Positions 35,545-46,841 are shown, counted from the stretch's first letter. The stretch: DNA of 64,000 nt from Brachynemurus nebulosus (GCA_035578155.1 JAPWDM010000001.1:78001472-78065471); one strand, 5' to 3'. The notes: a model not told the origin generated them from the sequence alone. Made by a program: numbers and translations.

Positions 35545-38053
35545 TATCTAAAACAAAGAGTTTCAGCTGATTTAGATGATATGTCCTAAATTTAGTATCT
35601 GTTAATTTAATTGTAGCTGTGCAATTTTCATGAACCTGGATCACAGAATAAGGTCCTTTATAAGTGGGATGTAACTTTTTATTATAATGACTTAAATTAA
35701 CTGAGTCCAATAACCAAACTTTATCACCTGCTTGTATTTTGCTTTCCTTAGTATTTTTGTCGTAATATTTTTTATTTTCTTCTTTAGATTTATTAAGATT
35801 TTGTTTTGCTGTTTGTCTAATTATTTTGGCCTTTTCAATAATATCTTGTCTTAAATTTTGATAAGTGGGTAACTGCTTTGGTTTTTCTAATGTGTGGGGA
35901 ATTTTTGTTTCTCTACCAAATACTAAAGTGTAAGGTCTTTCTTTCGTGGACCTGTTTTCGTGTGTATTATAACTGTGGCAAGCTAAATACACGAATTCAT
36001 CCCAATTAACGGGGTTATTATCTACATAAGATTTAATGAATGTTTTGATACTAGCATGTGATCGCTCCAAACTACCATTACTTTGAGGGTGGTAAGGTGA
36101 GGTAACTTTATGTTTGATTTGGAGGATTTTATTAATCTCCTTGAATAATTTACTTAGGAAATTTGATCCTCTGTCAGTTAGTACCGTGTTAGGGAAACCG
36201 AAGATAGTGCAATATTTTAAAATGTGAATAGCACATGTTTCAGCGCTAATTTCACTTATTGGGTAAGCCTGAACGAAACGTGTTAATTCGTCTTGAATGG
36301 TAATTACGTAGCGATTATTATTAGCTGTTAATGAGTAAGGACCCATAATGTCCATTGCGACAGCATCCCCAAAATCGTTAGCAGTACTAGTGATAACCAT
36401 TGGGCTTTTATTATGAACGCGTTTTATTCGTTGGCAAGTTTGGCAAGCTTTGACATATTTTTCTATGTCCTGCTTCATTCCTTTCCAGAAATACTTTCGT
36501 TTGATTTTTTGGAGAGTTTTATTTGCACCGGGCTGACCCGACAGAACATCGTCGTGATATTCCCTTAAAATTATTTTTCTTTGTTCTTTATTTGGATGAA
36601 TTAAATCACCGGTTATTAAATTAATTTTTATATTATTGGTATTTAAATATTGTAGCATTAATTCAAATGTGTTTTGTTTTATTTTATTACATTGCTGTGG
36701 TACGTTTATAATATTAATTTCCTTTTCTTGATTTATATTAAGTAATAAAAATAAGTTAGATAATGATTTAAAAAGATTGTCATATGATATTTCATCGCGT
36801 GCTTTTTCTTTTACAAACATTAGGTATATTATTTGATCTGATGAAGTATTTAATTTAGCTATTTCACTGATTTTATTAGTTTTTATGTTTGATAAATCGC
36901 AATGTGTATTAATGTAAAATGAATATTCATTATTTAAGGATAGGTCAGTGGAGTAAGGGATTATTAATGTTTTAAATTCCTCAAACGGCTTGTTTACTTT
37001 GTTGAACTGAACCGTGTCTAGATTTTGCTGGTAAAATTGTTTAAAATTTTCAAAAGATTTTTCTTTGATGTTTAGCACTGGACGGCTTAAACCATCTGCA
37101 TTGGAGTTCTTCTTTCCCGGTTTGTAGATTATTTCGTAATCATACTCCATTAATTTTAGTCTCCATCTTACAAGACGACTGGACGGATCCTTGCAGTTCA
37201 TGAGCCATTGTAGTGGCTTGTGGTCTGTGACGATTTTGAATTTCTTCCCATACAGATAAGGACGAAAATGTTTACAGCTTTTGACGATAGATAGAAGCTC
37301 ACGCTCCGTGGTCGAATAATGTGTTTCTGCTTCATTAAGTGTTGCAGAGTAGTATGCTATCGGTAAATCCTTTCCAATTTCTCCTTGAGATAATACTGAA
37401 CCGATTGCTTCACTTGATGCGTCGCAGGTAAGTATGAAAGGCTTCTGGAAGTCAGGATATTGTAAGAGCGGTTTTGAGGTAAGTATATTTTTTAATTTTT
37501 GAAAGGATTCTTTGCACTTTTCGTTGAAGATAAAAGGAACATCTTTTTTCAAGAGTTGGGTAAGGGGTTTGGCGATTCTTGAATATTCAGGAATGAATTT
37601 GCGGTAGTATCCTGTAAGACCTAAGAATGATTTGATTTCTTTGACATTGCGTGGTTCTTTTCGCTCTACGATGGCTTGAATTTTATCAAAAGATGGCTGC
37701 ACACCTTTGTCGCTAATTACGTGTCGAAGGTAAGCCACTTCTTTCTTCAAAAATTCACACTTGTCTGGCTGGAGCTTTAAATGGTTTCTTCTTAGTGATT
37801 CAAGCACATTTTGCAACTTAATGTTATGTTCTTTTAAATTACTACCAAAGATAACAATATCATCTAGATAGACAAAACAATCGTGACCTAAATTTTGTGT
37901 TAAAACGTTATTCATAAGCCGTTGGAATGTGGCGGGAGCGTTCCTGAGTCCAAAATTCATCCGATTCATTTCGAAGAGTCCTTGAGGCGTACGAAAGGCT
38001 GTTTTGGCTTTATCTTCTTCACGCATCTTTATTTGATAAAATCCGCTGGCCAA
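35459..38053 (-). pseudogene. Pol: reverse transcriptase, RNase H, integrase
   Basis: 864 codons. Reverse transcriptase: [22 protein letters not shown] and the active site CFVYLDDIVIFG. RNase H: FILTCDASSEAIGSVLSQ, YYSATLNEAETHYSTTERELLSI (its second acidic residue) and VTDHKPL. Integrase: HHCC finger (HDDVLSGQPGANKTL to CQTCQRIK), then the DDE core with MDIMGPYS, VLTDRGSNF and HPQSNGSLERSH, and a C-terminal GDKVWLL...YKGPYSV chromodomain-like stretch. The three activities copy the RNA, remove it and insert the DNA. All catalytic residues look present, but the reverse transcriptase start lies in another frame (38029-38472), so the copy is broken near 38110. Confidence 0.9.
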
Positions 38054-38472
38054 ATCGAGTGTTGTAAAGTAAACTGCTTCTCCGAGTTGATCGAGGATTT
38101 CTTCGAGGATCGAGGAATGTTCGGCAGAGGAAAATTGCCAGGAGTCGTGACTTCGTTCAATTTCCTATAATCCGTTACTACTCTCCACTTCTGTTGACCT
38201 GAGGCATCACGTTTTTTCGGTACGACCCATAATGGTGAGGACCATGGACTGTTGCTCGGCCGGATAATTCCTTGTTCTAGTATACTTTTCATTTGGCGTT
38301 GTACTTCTTCTTCATGTACTTGTAGTTTTTTGATGAAATTGGTGTTGGGTTGGTCACATTGATTTCGTGTTTGATTGCTGGTGTTGTTGTAAGAATATCT
38401 CCTTCTAAGAAAAATGTGTCGTTGAAGTTTTCGCAAATTTCCGTGATTGATTCCTTTTCTTCCTTGTTGCAA
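38029..38472 (-). pseudogene. Pol: N-terminal reverse transcriptase segment
   Basis: Contains [20 protein letters not shown] and [15 protein letters not shown], the fingers of a Ty3/gypsy reverse transcriptase with the first catalytic region close behind. It loses register with the upstream protease frame near 38305-38320 and with the downstream frame near 38105-38125. Both breaks look like one- or two-base indels rather than programmed shifts, because both fall inside conserved blocks. Confidence 0.85.
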
Positions 38473-39111
38473 TGTTGTAAACGTAAATTTTTATTTAATT
38501 CTTTTAGTTGTTCTAGTGTGTTGTTGTTTTTTATTAAATTCATTAAAACAGCTGATTCAGTTTTTAATTCCAATGGTTTAATTTCTATCGTCTGGTTTGT
38601 TTTATTTATGATCGGATAATATTTCGTATCTTTTGTGATAAGAATATTTCCTGGTATGATATAGTCGTCATTGACAAGACCGTCTATTATTGTATTGTTT
38701 ACGTTTTTGGTTAGGAAGTGAATAGGTATTTGGGATAATGTTTTAGGTGGTATTTTTATTGATTTGTGAAATGTAATTTTATTATCCTTATACGAAATTT
38801 CGGCTTGATATTGGGTTAAGAAATCGTGGCCCAAAATATCATCGTAAGGAATATTGAAATCCTTATCGATTAAATGAAAATTAAAAATGAAATCTTCATG
38901 TTTATCTTCAAGTTTAATTTGAATTTTACCTAATGTTTCTATCATGCTATTATTAAGACCTGATAAATTTATTTTTTGTTTAGTATCAATTTCGTTATCG
39001 TTATAAATTAAATTATTAATTTTTAGGACCGATGTCGCGGCGCCTGTATCGATTAATGGCTTAAATTGTCCGTTTACTGACTGTGGACTTGAAAATGTTA
39101 ATTTTTTGTCG
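38289..39111 (-). pseudogene. Pol: aspartic protease region
   Basis: Open from just after the gag stop. The aspartic protease active site is PLIDTGAA (about 39053-39030), followed by DDILGHDFL, the usual flap and C-terminal Gly-His pattern. It would process the Gag-Pol chain. The frame is shifted by -1 relative to gag, as expected for gypsy-type -1 programmed frameshifting; this shift is probably natural. The ATG at 38945 is internal and not a real start. Confidence 0.8.
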
Positions 39112-39112
39112 C

Positions 39113-40193
39113 TTATTCCATTAAGTAAGATTGAGGGTTGGCGGTCGTTAATTCGCTTGAATCTGCTGGTGAGACCGTCTCCACCAGGGATTGATTGGAG
39201 TTTAAAGAGCTACTTGTGGTAGGTTGCGATTTTGTGTACCCTATTCGTGGACTAGGGTTTATATTTTGATTAAATTTCTTTTTGCGACATTCAAATTCTT
39301 CATGACCTCTAAATTTACAATAGTTACAAATTTTAATTCTATTATTTGAATTACTAGAGTGGTTATTAAAATTATTATTATTAAAATTATTTGATGAGGA
39401 GGGATTATGATTTTTCCTACATTCTTTTGTATTATGTGTTTTTGTACGGCAGTTTTTACAAAATTTATTTTGATTTTGATTTTGCCTATCATTATGTCGT
39501 TTTATACGACCTTCATTTATAAGATATGCTTCCTCTTCGCAAGCTAAAGAATACGCGGCATTAAGGTTAGTAAATGATCTATGACGTAATATTTGTGAAA
39601 GTTCTGGGATAGTATGGTGAGTAAAACGTCTTAATGCAATTCGCTGGATGACGCGTTTCTCGCTTTCAAGTGTGTGAGACTCGGCCTCCTTTTCTGTTTC
39701 CATTAAACATTTACTCATTATTTTATCTAACCTAACATAAAATTCTCTAACACTTTCATTAGGTTTTTGTTTTATGGTTTCTAACTGTTCCATTAAATAG
39801 TCGTAACTTTCAACTGGGGAATAAATTGCTATTAATTTTTTTCTTAATTCTGCATAGGTCCTAATGTCTCGCATATTTATTTTAGCTTTGACTTCCGATG
39901 AAATTTTTGAAAATATAAACATTTCTGACGGAATTTTTTGACCTCGGCTTGCTAAACCTATTGCGTTATTTGCGTTTTGTAAGAAATTGTTTAATTCTTT
40001 CACATCTCCATTGAACGGAGTGATCATTTGTGATAAGAAATTTAATGGTATATTTTGAATTTCCCTACTTGTGATGGAATCGCCTCCATCTGTACATCGT
40101 CTGTTATGACGGGTAAATTTTCGTTATCATTAGCGATAATTTGATTATCATCATTTGCACCTTCCATATTAACGGAATTATTTTCGTTTGGCA
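39113..40193 (-). pseudogene. Gag of errantivirus-like element
   Basis: The likely start is ATG at 40193 (MPNENNSVNMEG). A frame break near 40080 moves the reading to the 304-codon frame that begins MITPFNGDVKELNNFL at 40027. That frame shows the Retrotrans_gag core (MEQLETIKQKPNESVREFY) and two zinc knuckles near the end (FCKNCRTKTHNTKEC and ICNYCKFRGHEEFEC). A Ser/Asn-rich tail ends at 39113. Gag forms the particle and binds the RNA. Apart from the N-terminal break the core is intact. Confidence 0.85.
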
Positions 40194-40394
40194 TTATTCA
40201 AATGTTAAAGGCTAGCTGATGAACTAGTTTTTTAGGGAAAATATTTTGCATATAGGATAGAAGTCGAATAAATGGTAGCCTACTTACAGTTTTGTTGTGA
40301 GCGGAACGGCTTCCAAAAGGGGTAGATATGGATTCTTCCAATTTTAGACGGCACTCCAAGCACGTTCTCCAATGACTACGCCGACCACTGAAGA

Positions 40395-40597
40395 TATCAC
40401 TGTAGATACTTCACCCGTGGCACTAAATAGTCACTGTTTTAAAGTTCACTGACTACACTGTCTACTGAAGGGAACTATGCTCTTCACCCGCAGCACTAAA
40501 TAGTCACTGTCCTTTGTCCTTGTGCTTTTTTAAAGTTCACGACTACACCGTCTACTGAAGGGAACCAGGCTCTTCATCCGTAGCACTAAATAGTCGA
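40395..40597 (-). repeat. Leader tandem repeat of the errantivirus
   Basis: Between the 5' LTR and gag, the block reading ...CACTAAATAGTC (plus strand) recurs near 40425, 40490 and 40580, each time followed by CACTG/TTAAAGTTCA and CTGAAGGGAAC-type sequence. Two full units of about 90-110 bp and a partial third. It is the untranslated leader, possibly including regulatory sites. Confidence 0.7.
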
Positions 40598-41159
40598 TGA
40601 CTACTTGGATTAGACGGTTGCTAATTTGACGTAAGTCCACCGAACATTAATGGTTTAGAATTGGCAAGGCTTGCTGTCACCAGGGCAGCCTTTATACTGG
40701 GCTCCGACAGTTGATAATCGTGCCGAACTAGGATGATGCTTCTGGTTGGCGCGATGGGAAACAAATTCCTTGATCCTGTTGATGTTGGAGGATTTCGCTG
40801 CTAACTTATAGACGGTGTAGTGTTTAATAAATAATAAGATTTGTTTTAAATTCGAAATTAGATATTTTATTCACTAAAACGTTTAAATAGTTTACAATGG
40901 TATTATTTAATTATGATAATAAAAATATGTTACTTTTTATTTGACTAAGTTTATTAATTTTGATTAAATTTACAAAATACAAAAAAATAGATAATGATAT
41001 TAAATTTCAATCGTACATCCGTAGTTATTGCAGCGCGTTGAATTATGAAATTTGAATCCGTCTTCGTTTGAATCGGCGGCGGCTTTTATTTGTTGATACT
41101 GCTTGCTCAGCAGTTTGACGGTGTGACGTCAGTGATCATCCGATTATTGAGTCTCGACA
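40598..41159 (-). repeat. 5' LTR of errantivirus-like element (562 bp)
   Basis: On the minus strand it starts TGTCGAGACTCAATAATC at 41159 and ends AAGTAGTCA at 40598. Both limits are fixed by the inverted copy at 47637-48198, which has the same length and about nine differences that I counted. LTRs carry promoter and polyadenylation signals; the AATAAA-like sites inside were not assigned. Confidence 0.9.
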
Positions 41160-41842
41160 ATATATATCAACGAATATATCCTGCAAATATTAAAACATTC
41201 CATATAGTAGTTTTCTTTAAAAAAATTCCCAAAAATCACCTTTTTTCAGGCGGTTACACTAGTGGTCCCCCAATAGCTTAGATATTTAGCTTAGATTCTA
41301 AAAGTTTTAATCGGGTGTAACTTTTAGAAAATCTTTGCAAATATGACTTAATTTGACGACGTAATTTTAAATAATAATCAAAATTAAAATGTCGGTCGAT
41401 TTCGGCCAAAAACACCATTTTCAAGACAAAAAATATAGGTATAAAATAACTTTTCAGTTCAGATCAAAAGGTCAGAAAAATAAAATAAAATTAATTATAA
41501 CAATCACTTCGTTGTAAAACCATTGTAATCTATGAATATCATCTTAAAATTTAAATGTAAAATATAAAAACATAAATTTTTTCAATTGTTTAATTTTGGC
41601 GAAAACTAAAGGTAAGAATTTAATTACTGTTGCAACATTTGCACGTTGAAATTTTTTTTTTATACTGTCAATATTAATTAACATAAAAATATTTAATTTC
41701 AATATATTGTACATAATCATTTTCAAGTAAAATATATGGATGCATATAAACATGTATGAATTGAAGTGCACACATATAAATATTTCGTATTGTACATAGT
41801 GTAACGATGTTACAAATGTTATTGATAATATTGAATATTGAT
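41160..41842. other. Unassigned AT-rich sequence
   Basis: Lies between the errantivirus LTR and the gag-only element. No gene, inverted repeat or match to another part of the window was seen. The 128-codon minus frame at 41544-41930 is AT-rich and runs into the LTR of the next element, so it is not real. Confidence 0.4.
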
Positions 41843-42230
41843 TGAATGTTTTTTTTGAATTATTATTTATAAATAATTTCGAAACAATTCTCATTAAACA
41901 TTTCATTGTAAATTCTTGGTAAATCAACAATCAGAATGATGGTCATCGGTTGTTAGAATAAATAAAACAAACATTAGAAGCAGATGAGGAGAGATAGAGA
42001 TATGAGATCCCAATAAGGGAGTCAGAAAAAAGTATAATTTGAAACATTGTAACAAGACGCATTTTGTTAAAACTATTATTTTTTTGAAATAAAACTATTA
42101 TTTAAGAAGATAATTATATTATTATTATTACTCATTTTGTTAATTTTTTTTTTGTAATCGTTCCTTATTTTGTGCGGAAAAAGTTAGATGTCGGAGTTTG
42201 AAATAAAATAAGTATAAGGATATGGTTACA
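41843..42230 (+). repeat. 5' LTR of element D (388 bp)
   Basis: Starts TGAATGTTTTTTTTGAATT and ends GATATGGTTACA. Identical as far as I can read to 43714-44101. An AATAAAAC-type stretch near 41960 could serve as polyadenylation signal. Confidence 0.9.
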
Positions 42231-42232
42231 AA

Positions 42233-42248
42233 TGGTGACCCCTCAAGT
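42233..42248 (+). promoter_or_regulatory. Putative primer-binding site of element D
   Basis: TGGTGACCCCTCAAGT begins 2 bp after the LTR end. TGG complements the CCA end of a tRNA and the next bases could pair with an acceptor stem. Which tRNA is used was not determined. Confidence 0.55.
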
Positions 42249-42401
42249 GATAAATCACGAAGATAGTGAACACGTTTCTAAACAAATAAAATGTTGAAAA
42301 TATGTTAATAAAAAGCAAAATTAAAACGTAATATTAAGTTTAAAACTAAAATCTATACAAAATATTTCTTAATAAAAGAAGAAAATTAAACAAAAGTGAA
42401 A

Positions 42402-43706
42402 ATGGGAAAAAATAACGTAATAGTGAATGAAAGTGGTTATGACTCTGAACTTTTAAATGAATCAAGTGTAATAAGCCAATCAAATGAAACAAAAGTAAAA
42501 ATCGAAAAAAATAACTTAATAGTGAATGAAAGTGGTTATGACTCTGAACTTTTAAATGAATCAAGTGTGATAAGCAAATCAAGTGAAACAAAAGAACTAA
42601 AAATGACTATCGAAAAACTATTCACTGAACTAAAATTAAGCATCGATAACATTTCAAAAGAAAACAAAATTAATCTAAACAAAATACAAGGTGATACAAA
42701 AAATATTTTATCTGAGTGTAACCATCGACTCGATTGTGTCAGCAAGGAATGTGACCAGAAACTATCAAACATCAACGAATCCTGCGAGAAGCGTTTCCAG
42801 GAAATAGAAGACAATTTCAAACAGCTGGAAGCATCTTCGAGGGGGAACATTTCATTTCAGAATGTCCCGCACTTTCCGGTAAACAGTTTAATCAATGTAA
42901 GTGAATCAAATGTACCCATTTTTGAAAATAATATAAAAATTTTGCACCCTGTACGATTTATTGAAGATTTAAACAACTATTTCGAATTATGTAACATTGT
43001 TAATGATAAAATTAAACTAAATTTTGCTGTTTCAAAATTAAATCATTATGTAAAGAGTCTGTTTGAAATCGCAAAAGACAATATTAATACTTTTAATGAT
43101 TTTGTAAGTTGGATAGAAGATACCTTTTGGAACGAAAGGATTCAAAATAACATTAGAAGAAATTTTATTACAAATAATAATCGACCAACAGTTAAAAATA
43201 AGTTTGTGTCTCACGTCATTTTTTGGCATAAACAAGTTCAATATTTAGCCCCTAAATATTCAGATGCAAATTTTATTGATATAATCTTGTATCATTTTCC
43301 AAAAGAGATAAATTTAAATTTAAGAACCAAATCATATTCCCTATCAGAATTTATTCAAAATTTAGAGATTTGGGACGAATTTTATCGTTCCGACATCCAG
43401 TTCGTTCCAGAAGTACCACATCCAGTAAATAATGATAAATTACCATGTGTAAATACCAATTATAATGAAAGACCTTATATGAATACAAAATCCGGATATT
43501 ATAATGAAAGAAAAGATAATAAATATGAAAATTTTAGAAATTGTAATTCTCTAAATAAAAAATTAGTTACAAATAATGACAGTAAAGGCCAAAACGAAAA
43601 TTTAAATTTAAATACTACTGAAGCTATTGTTGAAAATCGAAATGTCAAAAAACAATCTGTTAGTACAACTGATACTGAAATTAGTACTAATGAAAATTTA
43701 AACTAA
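42402..43706 (+). CDS. Gag-like protein of element D
   Basis: 434 codons from ATG 42402, intact. Residues 1-65 hold two copies of NESGYDSELLNESSVIS separated by a short linker, an internal duplication. Residues 70-150 look coiled-coil (LKLSIDNISKENKINLNKIQ). Residues 180-320 resemble a retroviral-type gag capsid region: HPVRFIEDLNNYFELCN, FNDFVSWIEDTFWNERIQNNI and NFIDIILYHFPKEIN. The tail is Asn-rich, without a zinc knuckle. It probably forms the particle of the element. It is the only gene between the LTRs, so reverse transcriptase and integrase must come from elsewhere. The nucleotide duplication (42418-42465 and 42523-42570) is nearly exact. Confidence 0.75.
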   Translation: MGKNNVIVNESGYDSELLNESSVISQSNETKVKIEKNNLIVNESGYDSELLNESSVISKSSETKELKMTIEKLFTELKLSIDNISKENKINLNKIQGDTKNILSECNHRLDCVSKECDQKLSNINESCEKRFQEIEDNFKQLEASSRGNISFQNVPHFPVNSLINVSESNVPIFENNIKILHPVRFIEDLNNYFELCNIVNDKIKLNFAVSKLNHYVKSLFEIAKDNINTFNDFVSWIEDTFWNERIQNNIRRNFITNNNRPTVKNKFVSHVIFWHKQVQYLAPKYSDANFIDIILYHFPKEINLNLRTKSYSLSEFIQNLEIWDEFYRSDIQFVPEVPHPVNNDKLPCVNTNYNERPYMNTKSGYYNERKDNKYENFRNCNSLNKKLVTNNDSKGQNENLNLNTTEAIVENRNVKKQSVSTTDTEISTNENLN

Positions 43707-43713
43707 TAAACTG

Positions 43714-44101
43714 TGAATGTTTTTTTTGAATTATTATTTATAAATAATTTCGAAACAATTCTCATTAAACATTTCATTGTAAATTCTTGGTAAATCAACA
43801 ATCAGAATGATGGTCATCGGTTGTTAGAATAAATAAAACAAACATTAGAAGCAGATGAGGAGAGATAGAGATATGAGATCCCAATAAGGGAGTCAGAAAA
43901 AAGTATAATTTGAAACATTGTAACAAGACGCATTTTGTTAAAACTATTATTTTTTTGAAATAAAACTATTATTTAAGAAGATAATTATATTATTATTATT
44001 ACTCATTTTGTTAATTTTTTTTTTGTAATCGTTCCTTATTTTGTGCGGAAAAAGTTAGATGTCGGAGTTTGAAATAAAATAAGTATAAGGATATGGTTAC
44101 A
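43714..44101 (+). repeat. 3' LTR of element D (388 bp)
   Basis: Same sequence and length as 41843-42230. It begins 7 bp after the gag stop codon and is followed by ATAGGTATT. Confidence 0.9.
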
Positions 44102-44276
44102 ATAGGTATTCTACAATTATACATTCTACAACCATTTTCATTCAAAATATAAAATATACGTATGCATATACATATACATGTATGGATTGAAACACACACA
44201 TACAAATATTTCATATATGTGTATAAAAAAACGACAGTTTTAACTGTCGAAATCAAATCAAGACAGATTTTTTTTA

Positions 44277-44491
44277 ACGCGGGCAAACACGACGGTTTTC
44301 ACCCACACACGGCAGTTTTAGACGACAGTTTTACCCGTCGTCTAAAACTGTTGAACAAAAACGTCGTGTGTGGCCACATCGTTCCAAAAAAACTGTCACC
44401 GACTTTTGGGAACGGGCACAAAAAAGTCGGTTGTCGCCACACACGTCGTTCAAAACTGCCAGTTTTGAACGACGTGTGTGGAGCCCATTAT
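44277..44491. repeat. MITE-like cluster of three hairpins
   Basis: Three inverted repeats stand side by side. 44313-44351 has 14-bp arms (CAGTTTTAGACGAC). 44397-44431 has 10-bp arms (ACCGACTTTT). 44437-44481 is a perfect 45-bp palindrome with 22-bp arms around a single base. The outer ends are also roughly inverted (GCGGGCAAACACGACG and CGACGTGTGTGGAGCCC). The 137-codon frame across it is a by-product. The class of element is unknown. Confidence 0.8.
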
Positions 44492-45676
44492 ACTAAAAAA
44501 TGTTCTTTTTGGTCACTCGTGTTACAAAATTTTGAGGCTATCTTTGTTGTCGATTTTTGTAGTGATATTGTTTAATAATTCGGGCGTGCCTCACGTGTAA
44601 CAAAGGTGTACACACTTAATATTAAATGTTATCATTGTTTTCTATATATTGGGCGAGAATTCAGTTATTAAAACAATTTCCGTGCAACACTTTTCGTGAA
44701 GCGGTACATCAAATGCAACAAAACAAGGAAAATTCCACTCTAATTGTCAAAGGTCACAACTGACATCTATAATTTCGGTGTTGCCAGATTATAGTGCTCT
44801 ATTTGACTTACTTTAAATAAACAACATTTAATTTCTTGCATTTATTTTGTATTTTCATGGAATAACTCAATTTCGCATTTGGGGGTATATTCTCTTGGGG
44901 AGCAAATGCAACTGGATTCTTAAATTTTTCTGGTTTTTTACTTATGTATCCGCTTTTGTACCATGAATAACGGAATAAGTTTGGCAACACGTAGTATTTT
45001 GGAGGAGAATAAAATTGGTTATGAATCAGTGATTACAGTTTTATTACGTTGTTACGAGAATGAAGATTGATATTGTAATTGAGTAGCATTATACTATCGG
45101 AAAATCGCTTGATGAAATTCTTCCATATTCGGAATCCAGTGGTTCTATCTTCCCCGTAGTCCCTTTAGGTATTATCATGACTGTTATCAATAGTTATCAG
45201 AAATTACCAGTTAAACTTAATTTCCTATTTTATAAAATTTATAATGAGGAAAATCCCAAATATTTAATTTTTGTTAAAAATTTCGTTCTCATATATAGCC
45301 CCCCCCCCCCCAGTTACGCCGCGTCATTACAGTGGGTAACACGTATTATTTATTAACTAATAACTTGTAGCCTTTTTACAAAATTTTAAAGAATTTGAGC
45401 TATGATTTCCCTAAAAAATTTTTAATAAATCCACTCTTAGGGGTGTTTAACCCCTTAAAAATTAAGTGACCCCAATGAAAATGTATAGTAATGTAACCTC
45501 AGTCTAAATCTTTTAAACACTTTTCATCAAAATTGCTTAAGGGCTAGGCTAGTAAGAGAAAAATAGCAAAATATGATTTTTCAGCAAATTTTTGAAGGGA
45601 TGTTTTGCCCACTAAATATGCAATTGGGCACGTACAATTAAGATGTTTGTTACTTCGTCAAGTACTACGAATATAT
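44492..45676. other. Unassigned sequence with a C-run
   Basis: AT-rich DNA with no gene recognised. A run of about 13 C at 45299-45311 is the only striking feature. The 60-codon frame at 44808-44990 (minus) has no motif. Confidence 0.4.
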
Positions 45677-46841
45677 GAGCCGTTTATTTTGAAAGTAGGG
45701 CAAGTCCATATTTTGTTATTGCGAGATATTTAAGGGTTTGCGTTTCAATAAATTTAAAAATATTGGTGTTAATAGACATATTTTTTGTATTTTGTGTTAT
45801 TAGATAATGCAAGTTTATAATCCAATAGTGTTTATAGTGTTGGCTAAAAAAATAGTGGTTTTATTATAACTAAATGGACTTGGCTCACTTTCAAAATTAA
45901 TGAATTATTGTAATCGTTAATTTAAATGGATAATATTTTAGTTCTATCATTTAAAAATAAACATAATAAAAACTTTTCACACGACAGTTCAACTTCAGAA
46001 GCACGTACTGTAACCTTATTACCCCCTGCCAGTGCCTTAGTAGTAGAAATGAGCGTATGAAAATAAGTATGTACTTTAAAAGGGCGACTCATCCCCTTTG
46101 CAGTGTTGCTTAAAATGAATTTTGAAAATTTATTCTAATTGTTTTAAACTATTTCCCTTGTAGAAGTTTTTAATTACTCAAATAGTACGATTATGTCGAC
46201 ACAGTCACCCCCGTAGTTAACTACCCCTGGATTTAATATTAGGAAATTGAGTAAAAACAGGTCGTTTCGATTTTTTTACGTACATTTGACGTCTGTAAAT
46301 AAAACTTTATTATATTTTATTTTTTACCCCTTTTCGTAAAACTAACCCCCAAATTTTAGCCCTAAACTACTCCTGTTGGTGTAATTTAAACAAATTACAT
46401 ATCAATGGATAGCTTTTTAAAAAAGAGCAATATCGCCAATTTAAGCTTTTGCTCTATTTCTTACCGTTTTCGAGATATTTGAAAAATTACATTATCACCC
46501 CAATTTTTGAAGGACGGTTTCACCCCTTCAAACCGCTTTTCCACAGATAAAAAAATATACGTGTTATTTATTTTTTAGTGTTCTACAACATATCTAAGTT
46601 TCATCAAAATCAATAGGTCCAGTCTCGGAAATTTTACTTGTAAGATGGACTTGCACCACTATCAAAATAAACATATTTACAATACTGTTAAGAGCTAAAA
46701 CTTCAATCTTCCAAATATTAGGAATTTTTTTGACTATAATTTGTTGACCGATAAAAAGATTATACTAAGTCTTATCTGTAACTACCATTATCTTCATTTT
46801 TTTCAAAAATGGACTTGCCCCACTTTCAAAATAAACGGCTC
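45677..46841. mobile_element. 1.17-kb TIR element, GAGCCGTTTATTTTGAAAGT family
   Basis: Inverted ends of about 33 bp: GAGCCGTTTATTTTGAAAGT (45677) and ACTTTCAAAATAAACGGCTC (to 46841), with ATATAT on both sides. Diverged copies of the inner part of the end, TGGACTTGGCTCACTTTC and ATGGACTTGCACCACTATC, occur at 45885 and 46645. No coding sequence seen. Non-autonomous. Confidence 0.75.

Larger units (their letters stand above)
33459..41159 (-). mobile_element. Errantivirus-like Ty3/gypsy element, no 3' LTR
   Basis: On the minus strand the order is 5' LTR, repeated leader, gag, protease, reverse transcriptase, RNase H, integrase, env, which is the order of insect errantiviruses. The copy stops at 33459, 20 bp past the env stop; there the polypurine tract and 3' LTR present in the related 47228-48198 fragment are replaced by unrelated DNA. 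Frameshifts in gag, pol and env make it inactive. The element is 7.7 kb long. Confidence 0.9.
41843..44101 (+). mobile_element. Compact LTR-gag-LTR retrotransposon D
   Basis: Two direct repeats of 388 bp (41843-42230 and 43714-44101), TGAATG...TTACA, bracket one open gag-like frame. Reading both repeats side by side I found no difference, which implies a very recent insertion. Two bases after the first repeat is TGGTGACCCCTCAAG, suitable as a tRNA primer-binding site. There is no pol. The gag stop is 7 bp from the second LTR. No clear target duplication was found beyond AT, and no obvious polypurine tract. Confidence 0.85.

Noticed and set aside
45299..45311. C-run as a telomere-like or G-quadruplex array
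   Set aside because: Single run of about 13 C without periodic repeats; could be simple slippage.
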